A stretch of 64,000 bases of DNA from Smithella sp. (GTDB lineage: Bacteria > Desulfobacterota > Syntrophia > Syntrophales > Smithellaceae). The stretch's first letter is position 1, and every line of letters begins with the position of its first letter. Both the position numbers and the translations under genes were made by a program. Below are positions 1-8,921 of the stretch, one piece after another. The notes under the pieces are model-generated. The model worked only from the letters and a program-made list of their open reading frames with translations, was not told the origin of the DNA and ran no database searches. The stretch is from contig JAAZHX010000266.1 of the NCBI GenBank assembly GCA_012510495.1, positions 1 through 64,000 of the forward strand, read 5' to 3'.

Positions 1-2
1 AG

Positions 3-143
3 GAAGACACCAAGTATGGTTTACTTCAAATCACAAACGCAGAAACAGGCTGCGGCATGACCATTAACCCGGAGCAGCTTCACACTTATAAAACCCTGTT
101 CCCTGTCCGAAGAGGCCAGACCACCTCAGGCTTTTCCCGATGA
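3..143 (+). pseudogene. possible C-terminal end of an unidentified CDS, cut by the window edge
   Basis: An open frame enters from the left edge and gives 46 codons before TGA at 141-143. The peptide is protein-like (it contains TINPEQLHTY and FPVRRGQTT) but I do not recognise the family. The basic tail would suit the end of a transposase or another nucleic-acid enzyme, which is only a guess. No start is visible because the gene would begin outside the window. Confidence 0.25.
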
Positions 144-274
144 TTTTGTTATGATCCTACAGTATCCCATAAAGAATGAAGTGGTAATATTTCGTTTCTT
201 CCAGCGTTGTGAGCACATCGGAAACTCTTTTACTAAGCCGTACGAAACACTAATCAGTAGAGCAACAGCAATCA

Positions 275-1096
275 TCAAATACCATCTATTATTTGCTTTC
301 TTTTTTTCTGGTACTCTTTTTTTGTTATCAGCCCTTTCTTTTGCAAGTTTTTTAAAGATCCAAGTCTTTCTTCGATTGTCCAGGTTGTTTGATTAACTAT
401 TTCTTCTTTCGGAGGATTTTCATTAGTGGTAGCTATCTGGGTGTCACAGATCTGCTTGACGCAATCACTAATTGTTATCCCTTGTTTAAGCTGACCTTTT
501 TGTTCAAGGCTCTTACATGTTAATTCACACTGTGAATCATTGACGTTGGGTTCGATGATGTTTTGTGAAGCTGGACTCGCGCGTAGCTCACTTTGATTGA
601 GCTCCTCGGTAACCTTCGCAACAGAACCTTCACTTGCATCTTGAGATTCAGTGGTTTGTGTTTTTTGTAAATAAGATGGTGTTTGTATTATATTTGGATT
701 AACACTTTGTGTTTCTGCGGAAATTTTTTCTCGATAATAACCTTTTGATTTCATACAATTATCAAATTCAAGTGCTTGCGTTAATCCCTGTGTTAATCCT
801 TCAAGTACCCCCGCAACCAATGCCTGGTTTGCGTTAGCATATTGTTGCCGTTGGAATGCCTGAGCTCTCGAGGCTGAAATTTGCTGTGCGTACGAATCAC
901 ATTCTGCACGGTCTTGGTAAAGTTGAGACTCATTATTATGATATTGATTTTTCCACCTATGGGTAGGTGTACATGCTATTAAAAGGAATATGATGAGACA
1001 GGGCAGGATACTTGAGGAAATTTTTTTGGTGTTGTTTGCTGTGAATAGTTTATACAACTTCATGACGCAGAAAAGATCATGTCTATGTATAAACAT
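275..1096 (-). CDS. lipoprotein with C-terminal SHOCT-type domain
   Basis: A 273-residue protein with a late hydrophobic segment (about residues 27-42) ending in the lipobox LIAC, so it is probably a lipid-anchored envelope protein. A cysteine-containing segment follows (RAECDSYAQQ ... FDNCMKSKGYY), of the kind found in small glycine-zipper lipoproteins. Then comes a low-complexity Ser/Thr/Gln linker and a second group of cysteines near residues 190-220. The last 30 residues (LGSLKNLQKKGLITKKEYQ) match the SHOCT pattern, a short helical oligomerisation domain. The start at 1096 is chosen because AGGAGG lies 5 bases upstream; the internal ATG at 1063 has no ribosome site. Function unknown. Base composition is clearly more AT-rich than the rest of the window. 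Confidence 0.7.
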   Translation of the reverse strand: MFIHRHDLFCVMKLYKLFTANNTKKISSSILPCLIIFLLIACTPTHRWKNQYHNNESQLYQDRAECDSYAQQISASRAQAFQRQQYANANQALVAGVLEGLTQGLTQALEFDNCMKSKGYYREKISAETQSVNPNIIQTPSYLQKTQTTESQDASEGSVAKVTEELNQSELRASPASQNIIEPNVNDSQCELTCKSLEQKGQLKQGITISDCVKQICDTQIATTNENPPKEEIVNQTTWTIEERLGSLKNLQKKGLITKKEYQKKRKQIIDGI

Positions 1097-1435
1097 TAAA
1101 TCCTCCTCGCTTTTTGATTAAAAGAGGGGTAGGCGAAACTTTTTTTCTAACTTGCATTTTGTGATTATAAGACCTTGGTTAATAGTGCTCCTATGATTTC
1201 AATTTGTCAATAAATAAAATCATTGAGATCCATGAGATCGCTCTTGTTGGCTTCGATTCCAGTGTTGAGCGCTAGTGTCGTAAGGTTAAAGAATTTCGCT
1301 CCATCTGGCCGATGCATACTTTCACATACAAGTTAAGTATCCGAGTCTAAATGAAATGTTGCTAATTACTGATTGAAAGGAGTTGACAAAGAATTTACCA
1401 GAACTGCGCCCTATACCCCAAAAAAATCAAATAAC
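1097..1435. other. intergenic, no gene seen
   Basis: 339 bases, AT-rich, without a credible ORF. It carries the ribosome site of the lipoprotein gene (GGAGGA near 1101-1106) at one end and the region downstream of the caspase-like gene at the other. I see no clear terminator, tRNA or repeat. Confidence 0.5.
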
Positions 1436-3634
1436 CTATTTGCCCGACCGCACCGGGATAGCCCGCACGCTGGTATCGTTCGACTTGGGATACCATGACC
1501 GGTTACCATAGCCAAAAGTGAAGTAGGCAGCCTCGGAACCACGCGTTTCGGATGACCACACATACCAATTTGGTATATCAATTAAATCATTAACATGATT
1601 ACCATGTCGGTTAGTCTTGCTTTCATCAAATAGGCCCGCCAGTTCATCCAGAGTTGGCATCCTCCAATCTGTATAATTACCGCCACGGTAGTTTTCACAA
1701 TAGTATTTTGCGTGCTGCCAGTTGATAGTTGAACCGTTATCCCGCGCTGCCCACATCAGACCGGTTTTAGTATCCATAACCGTTCCGTCACTATAAGCAA
1801 TAAACCGTCCATCACTCTTAATTTCTTCTTTTATTGGAATCTTGGCTATCACCTCTTTCGGGGCTTCTATATTTACACTATTGACTGAGCGCACTGGGAG
1901 AGCGCGGCTATAGTCAGCGTATGATTGGTGATACCAGTTTCGATCGCCACCATCAAAACTAAAGAGTGCAGCGTAAGAGTCGCGTGTATCCGATGCCCAA
2001 GGAGCAATGCCAGTAATGCGAATCAGTTCAGTTAAATGGACATCATATCCCCGAGTGGATTTATAAGTTTTAGACCGATCATACAATCCCGCCAGTTCAT
2101 GCTGTGTTGGCATTCTCCAGTCTGTGTATCCCCCACCGCGATAGGTTTCGCAATATTTCTTGGCGTCCTGCCAGTTAATATTATATCCATTGTCTTTAGC
2201 TGCCCACATAAGGGTTGTACTGGTATCCAGAACAGTGCCATCGTGGTAGGCAATGAAATTGCCATCTCTTTTGAGCTCACTAACAGGCGATGCGAAAAGA
2301 TGCCTAGCCATAGTAACGTCTGTTTTCATATTAAAAGAACGCACTGGGAGAGCTCGATAAGCTCTAGTGAAAAATGGCCGTTTAGTCCATCCCCTTCCAC
2401 CACCATCAAATCGGAAATAGGCACCTTCACTGCTTGCTGATGCCCACGGGCAACAATTGGATAATTCAATTAATCTGGTTATGTTATAGCCATTTATGCC
2501 AATTGTTCCACTTTCAAATAAACTTTCCAGTTCATCCAGTGTTGGCATTCTCCAGTCTGTGTATCCCCCACCGCGATAGGTTTCGCAATATTTCTTGGCG
2601 TCCTGCCAACTGATTCCTGTATAGTTGTCCTTATCCGCCCACATCAGATTTGTCCGCGTATCCAGTACTGTACCATTGCTATAGGCAATGAAGCGTCCAT
2701 ATCTGCGCGTCTCTTTAGGACCGAGAATAATTGGGGGAGCCACCATGGCTAACTTCTGCTTATCTACTTCCACCTGCCGTTGTTCTTCCTTCACTGCTTG
2801 CAGTTGGCTCTGCTTCTCTTCCAACTTCTTTTTTTCATCAGCAATGTTATCGGAAACTACAGCCCCTTTGTTTAATGTTCCAACAACAAAATAAAAATCT
2901 CCATGTAATGAGGAAAGTTCCCAAGGCGTCTGCTTTCCTCCTGTTTGTTTAATGATACTGGCACGGACTTTTTTAAACATCTGCTCAATGCCCAGACCTG
3001 GTTCTTCCATATATTGCAAAAGCGCAGAAGTGTATGGGCTATTTCGTCCTTTGCCATCAAGGGCAACATCTCCTGGACTTGTTGAATACGATATAATTGT
3101 CCCAGTAGGTGCTTTGGAGACAATGGCAAGACCACGTGTTGCTGACCGAAAACTCTTCGTGTATGGATTATCACGGCAGGCATCAAGAATAACTATATTT
3201 ATCTTACTTCTGGCGTTATTCATCGCGGCCAGTATTCTACCGGCATCTATAGCTTCATATTCAACATCACTATCTTCATTGATTTCGGAACCGATAGGTA
3301 TGAGATAATTCATCCCATTAACCTGTACGCCATGACCTGCATAATAGAACAGACCCGCATCTTTTCCCTTCAGTTGCTTGCCGAAATTATCAATCGCCTT
3401 ACCCATGTCTTTTTTGGAGGCATTGGTTTTTAGAATTACTTTGAAACCGAGTTTCTTTAGCACTGCGGCTATATCCGTGGCGTCATTTACCGGATTCTTT
3501 AATGGCCCGGAACTGTAAGCGCTGTTCCCGATAACCAGCGCCGTGCGCCGCTCAGCGGCTGCATCCAGTGGTGAAGAGCAGAAAATGATAAGTATGATTA
3601 TGACAAGGAAGATTCTTATGGACATGAGGTGCAT
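1436..3634 (-). CDS. secreted caspase-like (peptidase C14) protein with three DUF1566/Lcl modules
   Basis: A 732-residue protein. An N-terminal hydrophobic signal (about residues 5-28) precedes a caspase/metacaspase p20-like domain (about 30-250) with the His of YYAGHG (about 101) and the Cys of ILDACRD (about 153), the expected catalytic dyad. A short charged coiled coil (about 268-298) links it to three successive modules at about 312-433, 456-578 and 604-732. Each module reads G.FIAY..GTV.DT...LMWA.KDN, then TDWRMPT..EL, then RA.PVRS, which is the DUF1566/Lcl C-terminal pattern, related to C-type-lectin-like folds. Such modules may recognise a ligand or surface, with the peptidase as effector. 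That role is inferred. ATG at 3634 has AGGAGG 8 bases upstream, so the longer frame from 3670 is rejected. Confidence 0.88.
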   Translation of the reverse strand: MHLMSIRIFLVIIILIIFCSSPLDAAAERRTALVIGNSAYSSGPLKNPVNDATDIAAVLKKLGFKVILKTNASKKDMGKAIDNFGKQLKGKDAGLFYYAGHGVQVNGMNYLIPIGSEINEDSDVEYEAIDAGRILAAMNNARSKINIVILDACRDNPYTKSFRSATRGLAIVSKAPTGTIISYSTSPGDVALDGKGRNSPYTSALLQYMEEPGLGIEQMFKKVRASIIKQTGGKQTPWELSSLHGDFYFVVGTLNKGAVVSDNIADEKKKLEEKQSQLQAVKEEQRQVEVDKQKLAMVAPPIILGPKETRRYGRFIAYSNGTVLDTRTNLMWADKDNYTGISWQDAKKYCETYRGGGYTDWRMPTLDELESLFESGTIGINGYNITRLIELSNCCPWASASSEGAYFRFDGGGRGWTKRPFFTRAYRALPVRSFNMKTDVTMARHLFASPVSELKRDGNFIAYHDGTVLDTSTTLMWAAKDNGYNINWQDAKKYCETYRGGGYTDWRMPTQHELAGLYDRSKTYKSTRGYDVHLTELIRITGIAPWASDTRDSYAALFSFDGGDRNWYHQSYADYSRALPVRSVNSVNIEAPKEVIAKIPIKEEIKSDGRFIAYSDGTVMDTKTGLMWAARDNGSTINWQHAKYYCENYRGGNYTDWRMPTLDELAGLFDESKTNRHGNHVNDLIDIPNWYVWSSETRGSEAAYFTFGYGNRSWYPKSNDTSVRAIPVRSGK
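2104..2173. repeat. 70-bp exact direct repeat, copy A (inside DUF1566 module 2)
   Basis: These 70 bases are identical to 2539-2608. Both encode the WQDAKKYCETYRGGGYTDWR segment of a DUF1566 module. The corresponding part of module 3 differs. Identity at the DNA level over 70 bases suggests recent module duplication or gene conversion. Confidence 0.95.
2539..2608. repeat. 70-bp exact direct repeat, copy B (inside DUF1566 module 1)
   Basis: Second copy of the 70-base repeat at 2104-2173, in the same orientation and codon register, 435 bases apart. Recombination between the two would delete exactly 145 codons in frame, so module number could vary between strains. Confidence 0.95.
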
Positions 3635-4003
3635 AGAAATGCCTCCTTCGTGGTTGTGATTATACTGCAAATATTCCTAAATTACAATTCAGATTAAGGG
3701 AACGAATTGAGTTGAGAATTACCCTTGGAAAGGTTGCATATCTCGGAGACAATCAATTTTGTTGATTTCAGCAAATATTGCATTCAATTCTATTGCCTCA
3801 TTAAAAAATGCTACCGGGCGAAGAGATTGGCCAATACAGGATGTTTTCTTATTTTTAATCCGAGCATCAGCCAAGCTCTTCCTATTACACTAAATGAGAA
3901 ACGTTACAGTCAGCCGTCATAAAAGGGCCGCGAAGCTTTAGATGGACGAATCGTTATACGACCGACTGTTGAATGATCGCAAGGATGCAAGTCAGCTGAT
4001 TCC
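3635..4003. other. intergenic, composition boundary
   Basis: 369 bases between the caspase-like gene and the lipocalin-like gene. An open frame of 65 codons at 3725-3922 has no ribosome site and no recognisable content, so it is not called. Base composition changes here from the AT-rich left end to the GC-rich remainder. I see no insertion-sequence ends or tRNA that would mark the junction. Confidence 0.5.
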
Positions 4004-5113
4004 TCACATCAGCCCCATGATCTCGTAGATACATTCTCCTTTTACCGGAGTGGTTACCCCGCCTTCGACGATGGCGCCCTCGTAATCGGCGATGATCCGG
4101 AAATAGGCCGGCCGGGCAATGAAGGTCCTGGCAATCCACTGCTTGAAAGGGTTCAGGCCGGCTTCGGCGACCAGGTCGCGGTTTTCCACCAGCGCTTTAT
4201 GGCGGATCCGGATATGCGCTTCCACTCCGTCGCCGGCATAGTCGATATCGACGTTTTGGGGATAATACCGTTTCCGTTCGGGATGAGTGATAAAATTCCT
4301 CTGTCGGATGGTCACACCATTGACGCCCGCGATCATTTGATCGCCTTTGGCGATATACAGGGGAAGAACGGCCGGAAGCGTCTGGTCGTTGTGCGACACG
4401 TTGGCATAGATCAATGTATATTGTCCGGCAAGGATCCTGCCCCAGATCCAGTAGGGCGTTATCTTATGAATAGCTTTCGTCCCCCAGTTATGGTCCGCGT
4501 ACCCTTCCCCCTTGATCTTTCGGACCACACCATTTTTGATAATGGTCCCCTCGATCCGGTTCCTGCCCTGGTGAACAGCCCAGTAGAACACATTTTTTTC
4601 CTCCGGAATATCCGCTCCTCTGGCAGGGAGCCATCCGGGCGCCAGGGTGGTCAGTTTGAAATCCGCTTTGATGCCTTTCATGTCCCATCCGATAAGAACT
4701 GTTTTGTCATCAAGACGGCGGATGTATCCGGCGGAAGAGTTGAGTTGTAAGTCTTCACCGGAGATTTTCATGTCGCCCTCCTCCAGCGTCCGGACATACC
4801 CGTCTCTGACCCAGTCCGGCCCGTAGAGGGAAAAGGTTACGACCGGTTTGCCCGATGTGAAGCTCCGGGCGTGAAAGACGCCGACAAAGGTTTCTCCCGT
4901 TTCAAAACGCCCGTCGAAGTACCACCATTCAAAGGTATTCTCCCCTTTCAGGGCGTGTCGCGCCATGTCGCCGGGTGTCGGCGGATTTTTACCGCAGTCG
5001 ATGTAAGAAGCGCTTTTGCCGGAAATTTCCACCGGCGGATTCAGATGCGTGCATGCGGAGAGCATAAGGCTCAACCCCGTAAGAACGACGAATGCTATTT
5101 TGACCTTTTTCAC
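4004..5113 (-). CDS. CrtC/AttH-like lipocalin-domain lipoprotein
   Basis: A 369-residue lipoprotein: signal segment MKKVKIAFVVLTGLSLMLSAC with lipobox LSAC (Cys21). The mature part begins with the FEWWYFDGRF motif and later has GYADHNWG, typical of the duplicated lipocalin fold of the hydroxyneurosporene synthase CrtC / AttH family. CrtC hydrates carotenoids, but most lipocalin-domain relatives in non-phototrophs have no known substrate and none of the neighbours is a carotenoid gene. A periplasmic hydrophobic-ligand-binding or hydrolytic role is inferred. The start is GTG at 5113 with AAGGAG upstream. It stands alone, with short intergenic gaps on both sides. Confidence 0.75.
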   Translation of the reverse strand: MKKVKIAFVVLTGLSLMLSACTHLNPPVEISGKSASYIDCGKNPPTPGDMARHALKGENTFEWWYFDGRFETGETFVGVFHARSFTSGKPVVTFSLYGPDWVRDGYVRTLEEGDMKISGEDLQLNSSAGYIRRLDDKTVLIGWDMKGIKADFKLTTLAPGWLPARGADIPEEKNVFYWAVHQGRNRIEGTIIKNGVVRKIKGEGYADHNWGTKAIHKITPYWIWGRILAGQYTLIYANVSHNDQTLPAVLPLYIAKGDQMIAGVNGVTIRQRNFITHPERKRYYPQNVDIDYAGDGVEAHIRIRHKALVENRDLVAEAGLNPFKQWIARTFIARPAYFRIIADYEGAIVEGGVTTPVKGECIYEIMGLM

Positions 5114-5397
5114 AAAATTTCTCCTTTTCGTTGGGGGCGTTTTGAACGGATCCCGCCCGACTCGCTTCCGGACGGAAAATTTCTTTTGACGATGGGGGGA
5201 AGTTTAGAAAACTCGTCCTCGGATGTCAAGGATGTCTTGAGAATCTTGAAAAGGCGAAATCGCGGACAGTTATCCGCATAGCGGGCAATCTTTATTTCAG
5301 AAATGAATTTTGCAACAGTGAGCAGGGTTAGAACGTGGGAGAAAACTGATCATTCAACGGCCTGTTGCCCAAATGCCAATTTCGCACATCGAGAAAC

Positions 5398-7161
5398 TCA
5401 TTTGTCCTGAATGTCGTGCAGGGACAGGTAGCGCTCGACAGCCTGCTCGATGGTGGGAAAGAAATTTTCGACACCCAGCCGGTTGAACAGGCCGTAGCGC
5501 TTCAGCCGGTCTTTCACCGGTCCTTTCAGCTCCGCGAAACATAAATCCATCCCGGCCTCGCGCAGATCGGCATCGAGCTCGGCCAGTACGTCGGCCGCCG
5601 TCATGTCCACATCCGTGATCGGCTCAGCCGCCACCACAACCCAGCGGACCGGCGCCGGCGCGTGGCTCACCGCCCGCAGGACACGCCTGCGGAACAGTTC
5701 CGCGTTGGCGAAAAACAGCGGGGCGTCCCAGCGGAAAAGCACCAGACCGTCAATACAGTTGGCTTCCGGATGACGGGAAATGTCATGGTAACTGTTCAGG
5801 GGCTCCACATACCCCATCACGGCGCTGTAGGGCTGCCAGGCGCGCCAGATGAACGCCAGCAACGAGAGACTGACGGCGATAAAAATGCCCGGCATGACGC
5901 CCAGCAGAACCACCCCGAGGAAACAAGCCAGCGATAAAACAAATTCGTCGCGCCGCAGACGGTAGAGCCGCAGAACGTTCCGGATTTCCACCAGGCTCAG
6001 ACAGGCGGCCACCACGACGGCGCCCAGCGCCGCCTGAGGCAGATGGGAAAGCAGTTCGGGGGCAAAAAGCAGCAGGAGAGCGACACAAAGCGCTCCAACC
6101 AACCCCGTGACTTGCGTCTTGGCACCCGCGGCTTCGGCCACCGGCGTGCGCAACTTGCTGCTGCTGACGGGGAAACCCGAAAACAGACCGGCCGCCGCGT
6201 TGGCCGCACCGAGCGCGAGAATTTCCTGATTGCTGTCCACTTCCACGCCGGCGCGGTGCGCAAACGTGCGCGAAACCGCGCTCATGTCGGTAAAGGACAC
6301 CAGAGTGATCGCAACGGCGGCGGCAAACAGCTCGCCGATTTCGGCAAGCGACACGTCGGGAATCCGGAATTGAGGCAGTCCCTGCGGCAGCGGACCGATG
6401 ACGGCGATTCCCTCCCGAATGGGGCCGGAAAGCCAGGGCACGAGGATCGTCGCTCCCGCCACGGCAATCAACACGCCGGGAGCGGCCGGCGCCCACCGGC
6501 GGAATCCGAGAATCACCGCCAGACAGGACAAACCGATAACACATGCCATCGGGCGAATTTGTCCGCTTCCGATGCCCTGCAGCAGATCACCGGTTTCCGC
6601 AAGGAAACTGCCCGGACTGACGGAGAAGCCGAGCACTTTGGGCAACTGGCTAACCAGCACGGTCAGCGCAATGCCGTTGATATAGCCGTCCCGGACGGGT
6701 TTGGAGAGAAGGTCCGTAATGAAGCCGAATTTGGCCAGGCCCGCCAGAATGCACAACAGCCCCGACAAAACCGCCAGCATGGAGGCCAGCGCCACCGCCT
6801 TTTCCGGACTGCCGGCGGCGAGAGGCAGAATCGTCGCGGCGATGAGGCCGACCAGCGCGGAGTCCGGACCCAGAACCATAATGCGGCTGGGACCGAAAAC
6901 GGCATAGGCGATCAGCGGAACGATGGTGGCATACAGGCCGTAAATGGCGGGCAGACCCGATGCCGCGGCATAGCTCATTCCCACCGGAACCAGGAGGGCC
7001 GTCAGGGCCAGCCCGGCGGCAAGGTCGCGCCACAGCCAGCCGCGCTGATAACCGCGCAGAGTTGCAAGCAGGGGAATCCAGCGGGCAAGACCGTCCCGGT
7101 GATTTTGACGCGCAAAGGGATTCGTTTCCGGATTTTGTAGAGCCGCCACGGCGCACCTCAT
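5398..7161 (-). CDS. SulP/SLC26-family anion permease with STAS domain
   Basis: A 587-residue inner-membrane transporter. The N-terminal half begins with the family hallmark (LTALLVPVGMSYAAASGLP, then YGLYATIVPLIAYAVFG), followed by about a dozen hydrophobic segments to about residue 430. The C-terminal 130 residues form a cytoplasmic STAS domain; its DMTAADVL segment occupies the usual phospho-regulatory loop, with Thr in place of Ser. Family members carry sulfate, bicarbonate or other anions, and sequence alone does not settle which. The ribosome site before 7161 is weak, so the exact start is uncertain by a few codons. A divergent AT-rich gap separates it from the next lipoprotein gene. 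Confidence 0.9.
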   Translation of the reverse strand: MRCAVAALQNPETNPFARQNHRDGLARWIPLLATLRGYQRGWLWRDLAAGLALTALLVPVGMSYAAASGLPAIYGLYATIVPLIAYAVFGPSRIMVLGPDSALVGLIAATILPLAAGSPEKAVALASMLAVLSGLLCILAGLAKFGFITDLLSKPVRDGYINGIALTVLVSQLPKVLGFSVSPGSFLAETGDLLQGIGSGQIRPMACVIGLSCLAVILGFRRWAPAAPGVLIAVAGATILVPWLSGPIREGIAVIGPLPQGLPQFRIPDVSLAEIGELFAAAVAITLVSFTDMSAVSRTFAHRAGVEVDSNQEILALGAANAAAGLFSGFPVSSSKLRTPVAEAAGAKTQVTGLVGALCVALLLLFAPELLSHLPQAALGAVVVAACLSLVEIRNVLRLYRLRRDEFVLSLACFLGVVLLGVMPGIFIAVSLSLLAFIWRAWQPYSAVMGYVEPLNSYHDISRHPEANCIDGLVLFRWDAPLFFANAELFRRRVLRAVSHAPAPVRWVVVAAEPITDVDMTAADVLAELDADLREAGMDLCFAELKGPVKDRLKRYGLFNRLGVENFFPTIEQAVERYLSLHDIQDK

Positions 7162-7307
7162 GGAAATGATGAGAAGCTTATAAATTTTTAACTTTTATTA
7201 CAATATGAAATACTTTCTGCGTGATTTCTTCCGCGGCATTTGTCTTTTTTGGAAAATCGGTGTATAGGTCAATCGCATTTTCCGAAGTTCCGGCCCGGAG
7301 GTCAGCC

Positions 7308-8006
7308 ATGATCAGACCCCATCGCAACCTTTTTTCCCGTACGCCGGCAGGACTATTTTTTGTTTTCGTTCTCCTGTCGCTATCCGGCTGCGACTATCTC
7401 AAATTTGTCGGGCAGAAAAGGACTCTGAAAAACGAATTCCACAATCACCCGAAGATGGATCTTCTGCGGAAACTGAACTTTAAAAAGGTCGCTCTGCTGC
7501 ACGATCAAAGTCTTTACGGAAAAAGCCTGGCGGAATCCGTCACGCATCAGCTTCATGCCTGGATGATTTCCGTCGTTTATAGCTGGTCCCTGACGCCGGG
7601 CCAATCCGATGCCACGGAACTTCTGAAAAAAATTCAGGCGGCCCCGGACATGATTTTCTTCGCGGGCTATTATCCGGAAGCGGCCGAACTCCTCCGGGCA
7701 AAGCGACAACTCCAGTGGAAGGTTCCCCTCATGGGAGGCAACGGCGTGAATCATCCGCAGCTGGCAGCGCTGGCCGGCAACGCCCTTCTGGCGTTTACCC
7801 AGAGCGCGACGCAGATAAAAACAACTGAAACCAAAGCCGTGGCCGATTATCTGCATCGCCGGTATTTCAACAAATCCGGCCTGGCCGGCGAGATCTTTTT
7901 CAACGCTTGGGGGGATGTGGTCAACGACCTCTACGCCGTCTATTTCGTGGATGCCAACGGCCGCTTCATTCTGAAGAAACAGATTCTGCATGGCGATTTT
8001 ATCTAG
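7308..8006 (+). CDS. half-length type 1 periplasmic-binding lipoprotein (LivK-like C-terminal lobe)
   Basis: A 232-residue lipoprotein with signal segment and lipobox LSGC near residue 27. The mature sequence resembles the second half of branched-chain amino-acid-type ligand-binding proteins: KKVALLHDQSLYGKSLAESV opens a Rossmann-like lobe, PDMIFFAGYYPEAAELLRA and KVPLMGGNGV follow, and FFNAWGDVVNDLYAVYF ends it. Family members are usually 370-400 residues, so the first ligand-binding lobe is missing. ATG at 7308 has GGAGG 6 bases upstream, and the signal peptide is directly fused to the lobe, so this looks like a stable short form rather than a broken gene. No ABC transporter genes lie nearby. 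A sensor or partner role is possible. Confidence 0.7.
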   Translation: MIRPHRNLFSRTPAGLFFVFVLLSLSGCDYLKFVGQKRTLKNEFHNHPKMDLLRKLNFKKVALLHDQSLYGKSLAESVTHQLHAWMISVVYSWSLTPGQSDATELLKKIQAAPDMIFFAGYYPEAAELLRAKRQLQWKVPLMGGNGVNHPQLAALAGNALLAFTQSATQIKTTETKAVADYLHRRYFNKSGLAGEIFFNAWGDVVNDLYAVYFVDANGRFILKKQILHGDFI

Positions 8007-8058
8007 CGATCGCCATTTTATGCGTCATTCTGAAAGAAAGGGAGGCTGGTTGTTCCGG

Positions 8059-8460
8059 ATGAAAAAATACTTTGTCCTATCCATGATTCTGTTGCTCGCC
8101 GGTTGCACGGTAAGCCCGGTGCTTTACCCCAACGCCCATTTAAGCAATGTCGGAAATGATCAGGCCCAGCGGGACATCGCTCTGTGCCGGGAGCAGGCCG
8201 ACCTGTACGTCAAGACGAACCCGGCCGGGAAAACCGTGAAGGGAACCGCCATCGGCGGCATCGGCGGCGGGGTGGTCGGTGGCGCGGTGGGCGCGGTGGA
8301 CGGAAGCTTCGGCAGGGGCGTGGGCATGGGCGCGGCCGGGGGAGCGGCGGCGGGGCTGGTCGGCGGAATCATCCGGGCTTCCCAGCCCGATCCGCTCTAT
8401 ATCAATTTCGTCAATCGCTGTCTGAACGAAAAGGGCTACGAAATCATCGGATGGCAGTGA
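8059..8460 (+). CDS. glycine-zipper lipoprotein
   Basis: A 133-residue lipoprotein: MKKYFVLSMILLLAGC is a signal with lipobox LAGC at Cys16. After DIALCREQADLYV comes a long Gly/Ala-rich stretch (about residues 70-110: GGIGGGVVGGAVGAV and similar) forming a glycine-zipper transmembrane or oligomerising region, and a conserved tail FVNRCLNEKGYEIIGW. The two cysteines flanking the zipper recall the arrangement in the lipoprotein gene at 275-1096. An outer-membrane structural role is inferred. It follows the binding-lipoprotein gene by about 50 bases and precedes the TerB-like gene by 20, so the three probably form one transcript. Confidence 0.75.
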   Translation: MKKYFVLSMILLLAGCTVSPVLYPNAHLSNVGNDQAQRDIALCREQADLYVKTNPAGKTVKGTAIGGIGGGVVGGAVGAVDGSFGRGVGMGAAGGAAAGLVGGIIRASQPDPLYINFVNRCLNEKGYEIIGWQ

Positions 8461-8480
8461 CCGATCAAGGAAGGCGCATC

Positions 8481-8897
8481 ATGAAAATATCCCTGCTGGA
8501 CCGGAGCCTCTACTACAAAGGGCTGATGATCCTGGTTCGCCTGGACCGTGAGATTCATGAAAAAGAAAGAAATCTTCTGATGAACATCGGGAAAAAACTC
8601 GGGTTTGACCGGAAATTCTGCGCCAAAACCATAAGGGACATTCTGGTAAACCGCTACATCACCGACGCACCGCCCCGTTTCTCGAAAGCCGGCATCGCCC
8701 GCGCTTTTCTTCTCGACGGGTTGAGACTCGCCGCAGCCGAGGGACAGACTCACGAAGTGGAGATCGCCTGGCTTTCATTGGTAGCCGAAAGCAACGGCCT
8801 GGCCGATTTCTGGGCCGATGCGCTGGAGCAATTCCGGTCTTCGCTCCCCGCCGGCATTTCCGGCGATCACTTCGAAGTGACAAAATTTCAATGGTGA
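8481..8897 (+). CDS. TerB-like helical protein
   Basis: A 138-residue cytoplasmic all-alpha protein. Two related helical hairpins are visible, each with an acidic connector: DREIHEKERNLLMNIGKKLG (about 21-40) and EGQTHEVEIAWLSLVAESNG (about 90-110). This pattern resembles TerB/tellurite-resistance-type domains, which bind metal or act as protein-interaction modules. The resemblance is by eye only. ATG at 8481 has AAGGAAGG upstream and the gene lies 20 bases after the glycine-zipper lipoprotein, suggesting co-expression. Confidence 0.6.
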   Translation: MKISLLDRSLYYKGLMILVRLDREIHEKERNLLMNIGKKLGFDRKFCAKTIRDILVNRYITDAPPRFSKAGIARAFLLDGLRLAAAEGQTHEVEIAWLSLVAESNGLADFWADALEQFRSSLPAGISGDHFEVTKFQW

Positions 8898-8921
8898 AAA
8901 ATCGCGCGGCGGCGACAATCC

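Noticed and set aside
3725-3922. 65-codon ORF between the caspase-like and lipocalin genes
   Set aside because: No ribosome site, no recognisable sequence, and AT-rich DNA where chance frames are common.
6043-7140. 365-codon open frame on the plus strand over the SulP gene
   Set aside because: It is antisense to a clearly conserved transporter, is rich in Arg/Gln/Gly from GC-rich antisense codons, and has no ribosome site or family motif.
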